This document shows, in pieces, positions 38,779 through 49,135 of a DNA stretch of 64,000 nucleotides. Every line of letters starts with the position of its first letter. Position 1 is the stretch's first letter. The position numbers and the translations under genes are program-made. The notes under the pieces are model-generated. The model was not told where the DNA came from, made no database searches, and worked only from the letters and a program-made list of their open reading frames with translations. This DNA is from Neocallimastix lanati (nom. inval.) (Eukaryota; Neocallimastigomycota; Neocallimastigomycetes; Neocallimastigales; Neocallimastigaceae): assembly GCA_016946835.1 (NCBI GenBank), contig JACVTC010000051.1, positions 208,501 to 272,500 on the forward strand. The letters are read 5' to 3'.

Positions 38779-39760
38779 ATATCATTAAATATAATTATAT
38801 ATAAAATTAATTTTATAAATTTTTATAATTTAAATTATTAATTAAATATTATTATCATATTATTTATTATCATATTATTATTTATTGTGTTTTATATCTT
38901 TTAATTAATAATTATTTATTATTATATTATTATTTATTATGTTTTATATCTTTTAATTAATAATTATTTATTATTATATTATTATATCATATAATCACTA
39001 TATTATTTGTTTATTACTTATTAAAATAATTTTTTTTTTAAAAAAAAAATAAAAATGAATAAAAATGAATAAACCGAAAATCTATCAACAAAACAAAACA
39101 AAACAATTATTAATTCAAAAAAAAAAAAAAATTATTTCAATTCCTTAGGACAAGGAAAAGACTGTTTTCATTGATATTAGAAATGAAGAATTAACTCCTT
39201 TAATTGTTGAACCAAATGATAAACAAGAAGAATTTGAAGCCAGAAGATTATGGGAAAAGGTTACTGAAGGTTTAACTAAGAAAGGATTAGATTATGCTAC
39301 AGAACAAAAGACAGCCATTGAAGACAATCAACGTTTGTTAGTTAAGAAGAGAGCTGATGAAGGTATTGAATGGAAACCAAGATTCTTTGTTCCAAGTGAT
39401 GATGGTATTCATGAATTTATTTCTCCATTAGATAAGTAAGTTATTTCAATTTATTATTATTATAAAATCATTATTTCTTTTAATATTTATAAATATATTT
39501 TTTTATAATAAATTCTATTTTATTTATATATATTTCATGATAATGATGACTAAATTTTTAATTTATATTTATTTTCGTTTTCATTTAATTCCATTTTAAT
39601 TTATTTAATAACTTTAAGGGTTACCTATGAAGATCCAATAGCAGCACAAAAGAAAATTGAAGAAGCTATTTTCTCATCACCAACTGAAGATCTATATAAG
39701 AGATTCTGGTTAACTGAAGAAGAAGCCAAAAATGTTCATTTAGATGATAAAAAGAAATAA
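37160..39760 (+). CDS. oxysterol-binding protein (OSBP/Osh) family lipid transfer protein
   Basis: Six exons: 37160-37422, 37716-37797, 38062-38451, 38549-38662, 39149-39435 and 39619-39760. All introns are GT-AG and the joined frame is 1,278 nt, or 425 residues plus stop. The product is a short OSBP-related domain protein without a PH domain or ankyrin repeats. Landmarks in order: an acidic N-terminus, VTLPTFVLEPRSMTERITDF, KKPYNPVLGEIF, the family fingerprint EQTSHHPP (usual form EQVSHHPP), a GYF-like GFFGGGYN turn, LYTLSGKWSS, EWKPRFFVPSDD, and VTYEDPIAAQKKIEEAIF near the end. Members extract sterol or phosphatidylserine and exchange it for PI4P between membranes; the SHHPP histidines bind the PI4P phosphate. 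The ligand cannot be assigned from sequence. The start ATG follows an A-rich leader, and introns 1 and 4 hold long poly-A and poly-T runs. No defect seen. Confidence 0.93.
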
Positions 39761-39784
39761 TAAATTATAATTGATGAAATTATA

Positions 39785-39820
<36 letters not shown>

Positions 39821-39986
39821 ATTAATAATAAATATTAATAAAATTAATAAAAAAATAGAAATAACAAAAAAAAAAAAAAAAAAAAAAATTAAAAAAAAAA
39901 AAAAAGAATTTTTTATTTTTAAAATCAATTCCACTCTAAAATATTATATTTAATGAATAAAATCAAATTAAAATTTAATCATATTA

Positions 39987-40028
<42 letters not shown>

Positions 40029-40260
40029 AAAAAAAAAAGAATAAAAAAGTCTTTATTATTTTTTTTTTAAATTTTTTTTTAACCTATAACACCATAACTA
40101 AATAAATAAATATAAAAAAATATTAAAAATAAATAAATAAATAAATAAACAGACAGATAAATATATATATTTTTCTGTATTAATAATATTAAATAATAAT
40201 AATAATAATAGTATAATAATAGTAATAGAAAAAAAAAAAAAAAAATTACATTTCATATAA

Positions 40261-40355
<95 letters not shown>

Positions 40356-40455
40356 ATTATTTATTCATTTATTTTTCTTGTCAAGGTTGATTCAATTCTA
40401 TCCTTCATCTTCATCCTCATATCATTTCAGTCCACCGCTTCGTCCGTCAACTGCC
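39761..40455. other. OSBP 3' flank with (AAT)n arrays, then a pyrimidine-rich scrap
   Basis: AT-rich 3' region with poly-A runs and a pure (AAT)n array at 40262-40353. At 40378-40460 a C-rich stretch (CCACCGCTTCGTCCGTC) stands out at the left edge of the big satellite. A plus-strand frame there reads RLIQFYPSSSSSYHFSPPL before entering the array; it could be an exon scrap or chance. Confidence 0.5.
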
Positions 40456-43400
40456 CTTTTTTATATTTTATTTTATTTTATTTTATTTTATTTTATTTTA
40501 TTTTATTTTATTTTATTTTATTTTATTTTATTTTATTTTATTTTATTTTATTTTATTTTATTTTATTTTATTTTATTTTATTTTATTTTATTTTATTTTA
40601 TTTTATTTTATTTTATTTTATTTTATTCAATCTGTACTTATATTTATATTCTACTATTTATTTTATTTTATTTTATTTTATTTTATTTTATTTTATTTTA
40701 TTTTATTTTATTTTATTTTATTTTATTTTATTTTATTAAATTTGTACTTTATATTCATATTCTACTATTTATTTTATTTTATTCAATCTGTACTTCATAT
40801 TTATATTTAAACTATTTATTTTATTTTATTTTATTTTATTTTATTTTATTTTATTTTATTTTATTTTATTTTATTTTATTTTATTTTATTTTATTTTATT
40901 TTATTTTATTTTATTTTATTTTATTTTATTTTATTTTATTTTATTTTATTTATTTTATTTTATTTTGTTTTATTTTATTTTATTTTATTTTATTTTATTT
41001 TATTTTATTTTATTTTATTTTATTTTATTTTATTTTATTTTATTTTATTCAATTTGTACTTTATATTCATATTCTACTATTTATTTTATTTTATTTTATT
41101 TTATTTTATTTTATTCAATTTGTACTTTATATTCATATTCTACTATTTATTTTATTTTATTTTATTTTATTTTATTCAATTTGTACTTTATATTCATATT
41201 CTACTATTTATTTTATTTTATTTTATTTTATTTTATTTTATTTTATTTTATTTTATTTTATTTTATTTTATTTTATTTTATTTTATTTTATTTTATTTTA
41301 TTTTATTTTATTCAATTTGTACTTTATATTCATATTCTACTATTTATTTTATTTTATTCAATCTGTACTTCATATTTATATTTAAACTATTTATTTTATT
41401 TTATTTTATTTTATTTTATTTTATTTTATTTTATTTTATTTTATTTTATTTTATTTTATTTTATTTTATTTTATTTTATTTTATTTTATTCAATTTGTAC
41501 TTTATATTCATATTCTACTATTTATTTTATTTTATTTTATTTTATTTTATTTTATTTTATTCAATTTGTACTTTATATTCATATTCTACTATTTATTTTA
41601 TTTTATTTTATTTTATTTTATTTTATTCAATTTGTACTTTATATTCATATTCTACTATTTATTTTATTTTATTTTATTTTATTTTATTTTATTTTATTCA
41701 ATTTGTACTTTATATTCATATTCTACTATTTATTTTATTTTATTTTATTTTATTTTATTTTATTTTATTTTATTTTATTTTATTCAATTTGTACTTTATA
41801 TTCATATTCTACTATTTATTTTATTTTATTTTATTTTATTTTATTTTATTTTATTCAATTTGTACTTTATATTCATATTCTACTATTTATTTTATTTTAT
41901 TTTATTTTATTTTATTTTATTTTATTTTATTTTATTTTATTCAATTTGTACTTTATATTCATATTCTACTATTTATTTTATTTTATTCAATTTGTACTTT
42001 ATATTCATATTCTACTATTTATTTTATTTTATTTTATTTTATTTTATTTTATTTTATTTTATTCAATTTGTACTTTATATTCATATTCTACTATTTATTT
42101 TATTTTATTTTATTTTATTTTATTTTATTTTATTTTATTTTATTTTATTTTATTCAATTTGTACTTTATATTCATATTCTACTATTTATTTTATTTTATT
42201 TTATTTTATTTTATTTTATTTTATTCAATTTGTACTTTATATTCATATTCTACTATTTATTTTATTTTATTTTATTTTATTTTATTTTATTTTATTTTAT
42301 TTTATTTTATTTTATTTTATTTTATTTTATTTTATTTTATTCAATTTGTACTTTATATTCATATTCTACTATTTATTTTATTTTATTTTATTTTATTTTA
42401 TTTTATTTTATTCAATTTGTACTTTATATTCATATTCTACTATTTATTTTATTTTATTTTATTTTATTTTATTTTATTTTATTTTATTTTATTTTATTCA
42501 ATTTGTACTTTATATTCATATTCTACTATTTATTTTATTTTATTTTATTTTATTTTATTTTATTTTATTCAATTTGTACTTTATATTCATATTCTACTAT
42601 TTATTTTATTTTATTTTATTTTATTTTATTTTATTTTATTTTATTTTATTTTATTCAATTTGTACTTTATATTCATATTCTACTATTTATTTTATTTTAT
42701 TCAATTTGTACTTTATATTCATATTCTACTATTTATTTTATTTTATTTTATTTTATTTTATTTTATTTTATTTTATTCAATTTGTACTTTATATTCATAT
42801 TCTACTATTTATTTTATTTTATTTTATTTTATTTTATTTTATTTTATTCAATTTGTACTTTATATTCATATTCTACTATTTATTTTATTTTATTTTATTT
42901 TATTTTATTTTATTTTATTTTATTTTATTTTATTCAATTTGTACTTTATATTCATATTCTACTATTTATTTTATTTTATTCAATTTGTACTTTATATTCA
43001 TATTCTACTATTTATTTTATTTTATTTTATTTTATTTTATTTTATTTTATTTTATTCAATTTGTACTTTATATTCATATTCTACTATTTATTTTATTTTA
43101 TTTTATTTTATTTTATTTTATTTTATTTTATTTTATTTTATTCAATTTGTACTTTATATTCATATTCTACTATTTATTTTATTTTATTTTATTTTATTTT
43201 ATTTTATTTTATTCAATTTGTACTTTATATTCATATTCTACTATTTATTTTATTTTATTTTATTTTATTTTATTTTATTTTATTTTATTTTATTTTATTT
43301 TATTTTATTTTATTTTATTTTATTTTATTTTATTTTATTTTATTCAATTTGTACTTTATATTCATATTCTACTATTTATTTTATTTTATTTTATTTTATT

Positions 43401-44017
43401 TTATTTTATTTTATTCAATTTGTACTTTATATTCATATTCTACTATTTATTTTATTTTATTTTATTTTATTTTATTTTATTTTATTTTATTTTATTTTAT
43501 TCAATTTGTACTTTATATTCATATTCTACTATTTATTTTATTTTATTTTATTTTATTTTATTTTATTTTATTCAATTTGTACTTTATATTCATATTCTAC
43601 TATTTATTTTATTTTATTTTATTTTATTTTATTTTATTTTATTTTATTTTATTTTATTCAATTTGTACTTTATATTCATATTCTACTATTTATTTTATTT
43701 TATTTTATTTTATTTTATTTTATTTTATTTTATTTTATTTTATTTTATTTTATTTTATTCAATTTGTACTTTATATTCATATTCTACTATTTATTTTATT
43801 TTATTTTATTTTATTTTATTTTATTTTATTTTATTTTATTTTATTTTATTTTATTTTATTCAATTTGTACTTTATATTCATATTCTACTATTTATTTTAT
43901 TTTATTTTATTTTATTTTATTTTATTTTATTTTATTTTATTTTATTTTATTTTATTTTATTTTATTTTATTTTATTTTATTTTATTTTATTTTATTTTAT
44001 TTTATTTTATTTATTAA
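40456..44017 (+). repeat. 3.6-kb composite satellite: TTTTA pentamers plus a 34-bp core
   Basis: Runs of TTTTA (from 2 to over 30 copies) alternate with a conserved core containing CAATTTGTACTTTATATTCA then TATTCTACTATTTA. I count about 39 cores by hand. Core-to-core distances differ by multiples of 5 (about 46, 71, 76, 86, 91, 101, 116, 131), and runs such as 86-46-76 recur at 41856, 42570 and 42849, showing higher-order duplication. Early cores are variants (CAATCTGTACTTCATATTTA near 40788 and 41358). The plus strand has no stop codon in any frame, which gives three overlapping repeat-encoded frames of 828-1,032 codons; these are not genes. Confidence 0.95.
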
Positions 44018-44109
44018 CGCTCTCTCTTCACTTAAGTTTTTTCAATTTATGAAGTTTTATTAATTTTTATTAATAATAATTATTATATTATTTATTTATT
44101 ATTATTATT

Positions 44110-44340
44110 ACATGCATTTTAAAGTTAGAAAATCTCTTTTTTCATTTACACGTTTCTTTTCAAATAAACTTATTCCTATTGAATACAAGAAAAAAAGCTC
44201 TTCAATCCTTTGTTATTAGTAAAGTTATTTATTATTCTCCTCTACTTGGTTCAAAAAAATCTAGAACGACTAAAATTCAAAACATGAATTAATACTGTTC
44301 TATTTTGGTGTATCGGTTCCTTCTCTAAAAATGGTAAAAA
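44110..44340 (+). pseudogene. LINE-like (non-LTR) reverse transcriptase C-terminal relic
   Basis: Three shifted frames read KVRKSLFSFTRFFSNKLIPI, then ALQSFVISKVIYYSPLLGSK with SRTTKIQNM, then INTVLFWCIGSFSKNG. The path resembles the region after the RT catalytic domain in non-LTR retrotransposons (ALQxxVxxKVxYxxPLLG). Frameshifts fall in A-runs. Family assignment is from memory of the pattern and only moderately sure. Confidence 0.45.
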
Positions 44341-44411
44341 ATAATTAAATTTTTTTTTAAACTATATACAATTAAAGAAATGTTAATATTTGAAAACTAA
44401 ATTTACACTGT

Positions 44412-45720
44412 AAATTTTGTCATTTGTACTCCCGAGATACTTTTAGTTAATGGATCAGCTAACATGTTTTCAGTATTAATGTATTTCTAATTCAATTTTG
44501 TTTTTCATGAAAAGACGAGAAGATCTACAAGTGGATATATATTTTTACTTGGAAAAAGCCCTTTTTCATGGAAATCTCAGTTAGAGAAAAACGTAACTTT
44601 ATCTACTGCTGAAGCTGAATTTGTTAGTTTAACTGAGTGTACTAAAACAAGCTTTATGGTTTTTGGTTCAAAAATTTATTTAAGGAAATATTTAATCAAG
44701 AAATAAAATTTAAAATTATGGTTGATAACAAAGCATGTACTGCAATTGCTCAAGATACAAATTCTAAAGGAAGATGTAAGCACATAGACATAAGATATAA
44801 ATTTATTCAAGAAGATATAAATCCGAGTATCCGATAAATTTATTATCTTTATTATAATGTATAGATTTTATTTTTTTTACACCTTTTAAATATTGTAAGA
44901 TATTCATTAAATTTTTATAATCAGCTTCTGTTGGATTTTCACATATTCTTGAGGCTTCACTTACTGAAAACATTTTATCAGGTCTTGGCTTTACAGCGAT
45001 ATATAGTAACGCACCAAGTAAAGATTTATATTTTTTTAGGAATCTATTAAATTTGAATTATTTCTTTCATATTTCGTAATTTTCCCTCATGGTGTTTTTA
45101 TTTGTTTTGTTTTCTTCATATTATATTTTTCTATTTTTTTATTAATATAATCTATCTGATTTATTTTATAACCATTAACTTGATTAACTTGTTTTATAAA
45201 TATTTATTCCTATTATTTTAGTCACATTAGAATCTCTAGAAAATTTTATATTTATCTTTTAATTTGTTTACAGTATAGTTTATTTCATTTTTAATCCCTA
45301 TTACTAAAATATTCATCTACATATAATGTTAGTAAACATGTTAATTTATTATTTTATATGATATTTTCCAAAGAGACATTTGTCAGTTTTGTATTTTCTA
45401 AAGCCTATACTTACTAAGTAATGTGATATTTCATTATATTACATTCTTCCAGTTTGTTTTAAACCATAAAGAGCTTTTTTTAAGTAGCCATAATTTATTA
45501 GTATTAAAATTTTTATCACATAAGGAATCTTTGTATAAATCTTTTCTTTCAAATCTGCATTCAAGTAAGCAGCTTTTATAGCTAATTGTTTCAAATCTCA
45601 GTTAAATTCTGATACAATTGCAATTTTCCATTTTTCACTTCATACATTAAATAAATATTTGACAGCTTTGGGTCTTATATTATTATATGGATTATAATCT
45701 TTGGTAGAAAATTTATATTT
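44412..45720 (-). pseudogene. Ty1/copia RT-RNase H relic with an internal 310-bp inversion
   Basis: Minus strand, 5' to 3': RT pieces (KQLAIKAAYLNADLKE near 45560; LYVDE, a YVDD variant, near 45320; SVSEASRICENPTEADYKNL and ILQYLKG near 44950-44885; IGYSD at about 44830). The next part of a copia element, from RRSTSGYIFLLG through TLSTAEAEFVSLTECTK to HIDIRYKFIQEDI, is present but on the plus strand (44513-44820). The C-terminal tail (KIELEYINTENMLADPLTKS, stop at about 44412) is on the minus strand again. Only the middle segment is inverted, in place. Many frameshifts and stops elsewhere show the element is dead. Confidence 0.8.
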
Positions 45721-45724
45721 TTCA

Positions 45725-46137
45725 ATTTGTTGATTTAAAACTAAAGAACATATTGAGATTTTGTTTTTATAATTATAAATTAAACTTAATATATAAGAAA
45801 TATCAAAAAAAAATTTAAATTCATTAAAGATAATATCTAATAAAGTGGTATCATCTCTCTTTATTAGTTTTTTTTTTTATTATTAATTTGGAATATATAT
45901 TTAAATATTTCATGCATTTTTCTGTTATAAATTGTAATTGTTCAGGAGAAAGGCGACCTTTGTTATATATATCCAGAATAATATCTTTTTTTTACTTTTT
46001 TTTTTTTTTTTTTTTATTAAATTTTCATTACATAAATATTCAATCTCTTTAATATTTTTGATATCAATAACTTTTATATATGTTTCAATATTAAATTTGT
46101 ATTCTTGACTATCTAAATTCCTATTTCTTGTTTCCAT
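45725..46137 (-). pseudogene. degraded gene fragment resembling the group's ankyrin-family N-terminus
   Basis: Starts METRNRNLDSQEYKFNIETY and continues YIKVIDIKNIKEIEYLCNEN, then after an A-run frameshift DIILDIYNKGRLSPEQLQFI, and after another TTLLDIIFNEFKFF and ISYILSLIYNYKNKISICSL. The pattern resembles the N-terminal region of ankyrin-repeat proteins abundant in anaerobic fungi; that recognition is from memory. It runs straight into the copia RT relic on the same strand, suggesting the retroelement inserted into it or the two were joined by rearrangement. Confidence 0.4.
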
Positions 46138-47501
46138 TTTCTTTTAAGATAATTTTTGTTTTAACATTATTAGAATATAAGAATTTTTTTGATATTCTGT
46201 AAAATTCAATTAATAATACAATAGTAGTTATATTAGTATGTATAGATTAATAGATTATTTTATAATATAATTAGATGATTGAAAACAATATGTGAATAAA
46301 CATTCTTGTATAGTTAATAAATATATAATATTAAATTAATAACATTATTAATCGTAAACATTTTATTTTTCAATATTGATTAAAATTATACCAATTTATA
46401 ATAATTTTATAATACTTAATTTATATAAATATATTATTTCTATATATTAAAATATATTATTAATATATTACCTATTTCATAAATATATTAAATTAGTAGT
46501 ATTAAAAAAAAAAAAAAAAAAAAAAGTCACTTCTGTAATTTTTAAGAATTTGTTCTATTTTATTATATAAAGATATTATAATTAAATATCTTTATTACAA
46601 TTAAATTAATAATAATGAAATTAACTTAACTATCAATATTTCAAAAACCCCACTACCTATAAATTATTGTATTTATAAATCTTGTATATATCAATAATTG
46701 GTCGAGATATCGATATTGTGTCTGTTTAAAAAAAAATTAAAATTATGTTTTCTTATTCGAAGAGAGAGTAATAAAAAGATATGCTATTATAGTGTATTAT
46801 TTTAAAATAAGTATTCAGAAAATCTTTAAAATGATAATGATTATAATGAAAATATATAAATAAAAATAATAATAATAAAAATATTTTAAATAATTTAAAT
46901 ATAGCAAACAAAATAAAAAAATAAAAATTTTTGAAGGGTTAAATTTTAAAAATAATGTTTTAAAAAAATAATAGTAGTGTGAAATAAAAATATTGTTTAT
47001 AGTACATGCTAAGATACCTATATTAAATACTAGCATATACATATAAAATAGATATAAATCGAGAATTTTCTTCCTAAATAGTTATAAGAATTTTCAACTA
47101 GTAATGGCTTGATTATTTTTTTTTATACCTACATGTTGAAAAACAATAAATTATCATTTAAAATTGAATTAAATATTAAATAATATACTAATATTACTAT
47201 TTATTATATGTAAAATTTAAAATGAAAAAAGTAAATGAAACACTTTAAATATTTTTATGATAAAATTAAAATGAATTTTTATTAAAAAAAAAAAATAAAT
47301 AACAGAAAATAATAAAATTTAAATCGTTAATTCTTAACAATAGATTTAGAGTTAATGGTATAAATGAACTACATGAGTTTGTATACGGTAAATCGAGGGG
47401 AATATTAGTAATTGTTGATAATAAGAAACAGGACGTGTTTTAGGATTATATTATTTAATAATTATTATTTTTATTACTATTAATATATTAATATATAATA
47501 T

Positions 47502-47532
<31 letters not shown>

Positions 47533-48115
47533 GAAAATTTATTATAAGAAAAAAAAAAAAAAAAAATTACCATTGCCAAAAAAAAAATAATTTCATTATT
47601 AAAAAAAAATAGTATTTTTGAAATATACAACATAATAATATACTCAATTTATAATGTTCTTATTAATGTTGGTAATAATTGATCATTTATAATAAGTTTC
47701 ATTATTCATTTTAATAAATATTTAAAATGATATTACATTAATTATATTTCATAGTTATTATAATTATTATTTTTCTCTAATCCTATTAATATAATACCAT
47801 ATTTACAATAATAGCAACAACAATTTTTTTTTTATTAAATTTTTATTACATCTGTTATCAATTTATATTTAATTTTATCATACATATTTATTTTTATTTT
47901 CATTTATTATATCAAATTCTTTTAATAATTCATATTTCTTATTTTTATATATTATTTTAATATTTTTCTATATCAGTTTATATTTTTAATTTATTTTGAA
48001 TTTTTGAGATAATAAAGAATTTTTTATTCATTATTATTAACAATATTTTTTGTTTGCTTGATTATTTATTTATACTTTGTGCTTTTTAATTTTAAAATCT
48101 CTCTCTTTTTTTTTT
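46138..48115. other. 2-kb AT-rich spacer with one short coding-like scrap
   Basis: Mostly low-complexity DNA. At about 47297-47442 the plus strand has an open stretch of about 45 codons with complex composition (RFRVNGINELHEFVYGKSRG, then ILVIVDNKKQDVF and stop). I do not recognise it. Minus-strand frames at 46815-47042 and 47451-47633 are AT-driven and dismissed. Confidence 0.45.
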
Positions 48116-49135
48116 TTAAGGTTTATACGATTTTAAAAGGGTATCTATATTATCAATAATACGTTGGGTTTTATAATTATTATCTAAACCATAAATAATT
48201 GTGAAGCTGAAATTATCAGCCAAAGTTTCTTCTGGATCAATTATATATGATGTATTTTCCCCAAACACCTCATAAAAATTAGAGGCTTCCTCTATTGGAT
48301 AAATGGTATGAAGATCATCAATAGGTACAAGTCCTACAAGTTGTATTTCTTCACTAGAAAATCGTTCACCTTCTTCTTCGAAATGCTTGGTTGTTGATAA
48401 TACAACAACACATTTTTTCTTTTCACCATTAATTTCGAAAGTGGCATAAGAATTATGATGTTCCACATCAGGGTTACTTATAATTCTATCAGCAATTTCC
48501 TTTGGAAAAACAAAATCCTGGTCTACAATGGTAAAATCTATGATATTATACATAGACTTACGAAAATCAGGAAAATTTCGAGTGAAACAATGAAATAGTT
48601 CATGACCAATAACATAATTAAATACATCATATTCGTAATCTTCCGTTGCTATACTTAATACATCAGGTCCTAAGTAAATTTGATTTCCGTGAGTATAAGC
48701 ACCTTGTCTACATTCTTCAACTGTGGTTGTTTTTCCAAAGACTATATCGTTAAGGTGTGGAAGTCGATAACTACGATCATTACAATTCTTCAGGAAGACA
48801 CTAATAGCATTATTTATTGCTGATTTTTCTTCTTCAGTAAAATCTCTAACTTCATTTATAACAATTTCTTCTAATTCCTCTAAAGTTGCATTTACTTTTT
48901 GAACACGGAAATCTAGGTCTTGTTGATTTAAGTTATCATAATAATCACGGTTAGATAAAAGAAGAGCGGCTGTTTCATTTGCACTTGCAAAATGGTAATT
49001 TATTTCATTTTTATACGAATTATTTTTTTTAATTTTTATAATCTTTTTCTTTTTCGGATTTATACATTTAGCATTAATTAGATTATTTGATATCAAAGAT
49101 ATTAATACAATTAAAAAAAAGAAATGCAATTTCAT
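48116..49135 (-). CDS. secreted zincin-type metallopeptidase-like protein (HELFH)
   Basis: Intact intronless frame of 339 codons. Residues 1-22 are a signal peptide (hydrophobic FFFLIVLISLI, then NNLINA before Lys23), so the product is probably secreted. YVIGHELFHCF places the zinc-binding HExxH at residues 178-182. DPEETLADNFSF at 300-311 likely supplies the third ligand (a Glu), a gluzincin-like arrangement. DFRKSMYNIIDF, NPDVEHHNSYATF and GLVPIDDLHTIYP lie between. From memory, closely similar proteins occur in rumen and gut Firmicutes, so horizontal transfer is plausible; the absence of introns and less AT-biased codons than the surroundings agree. Substrate unknown; gut fungi secrete many enzymes of bacterial origin. 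The stop is followed by a long T-rich flank. Confidence 0.8.
   Translation of the reverse strand: MKLHFFFLIVLISLISNNLINAKCINPKKKKIIKIKKNNSYKNEINYHFASANETAALLLSNRDYYDNLNQQDLDFRVQKVNATLEELEEIVINEVRDFTEEEKSAINNAISVFLKNCNDRSYRLPHLNDIVFGKTTTVEECRQGAYTHGNQIYLGPDVLSIATEDYEYDVFNYVIGHELFHCFTRNFPDFRKSMYNIIDFTIVDQDFVFPKEIADRIISNPDVEHHNSYATFEINGEKKKCVVVLSTTKHFEEEGERFSSEEIQLVGLVPIDDLHTIYPIEEASNFYEVFGENTSYIIDPEETLADNFSFTIIYGLDNNYKTQRIIDNIDTLLKSYKP

Noticed and set aside
40378-44063. Four long plus-strand frames of 335 to 1,032 codons
   Set aside because: All are translations of TTTTA pentamers and the repeat core (FILFY, SICTLYSYSTIY) and exist in three frames at once; there is no domain and no codon signal.
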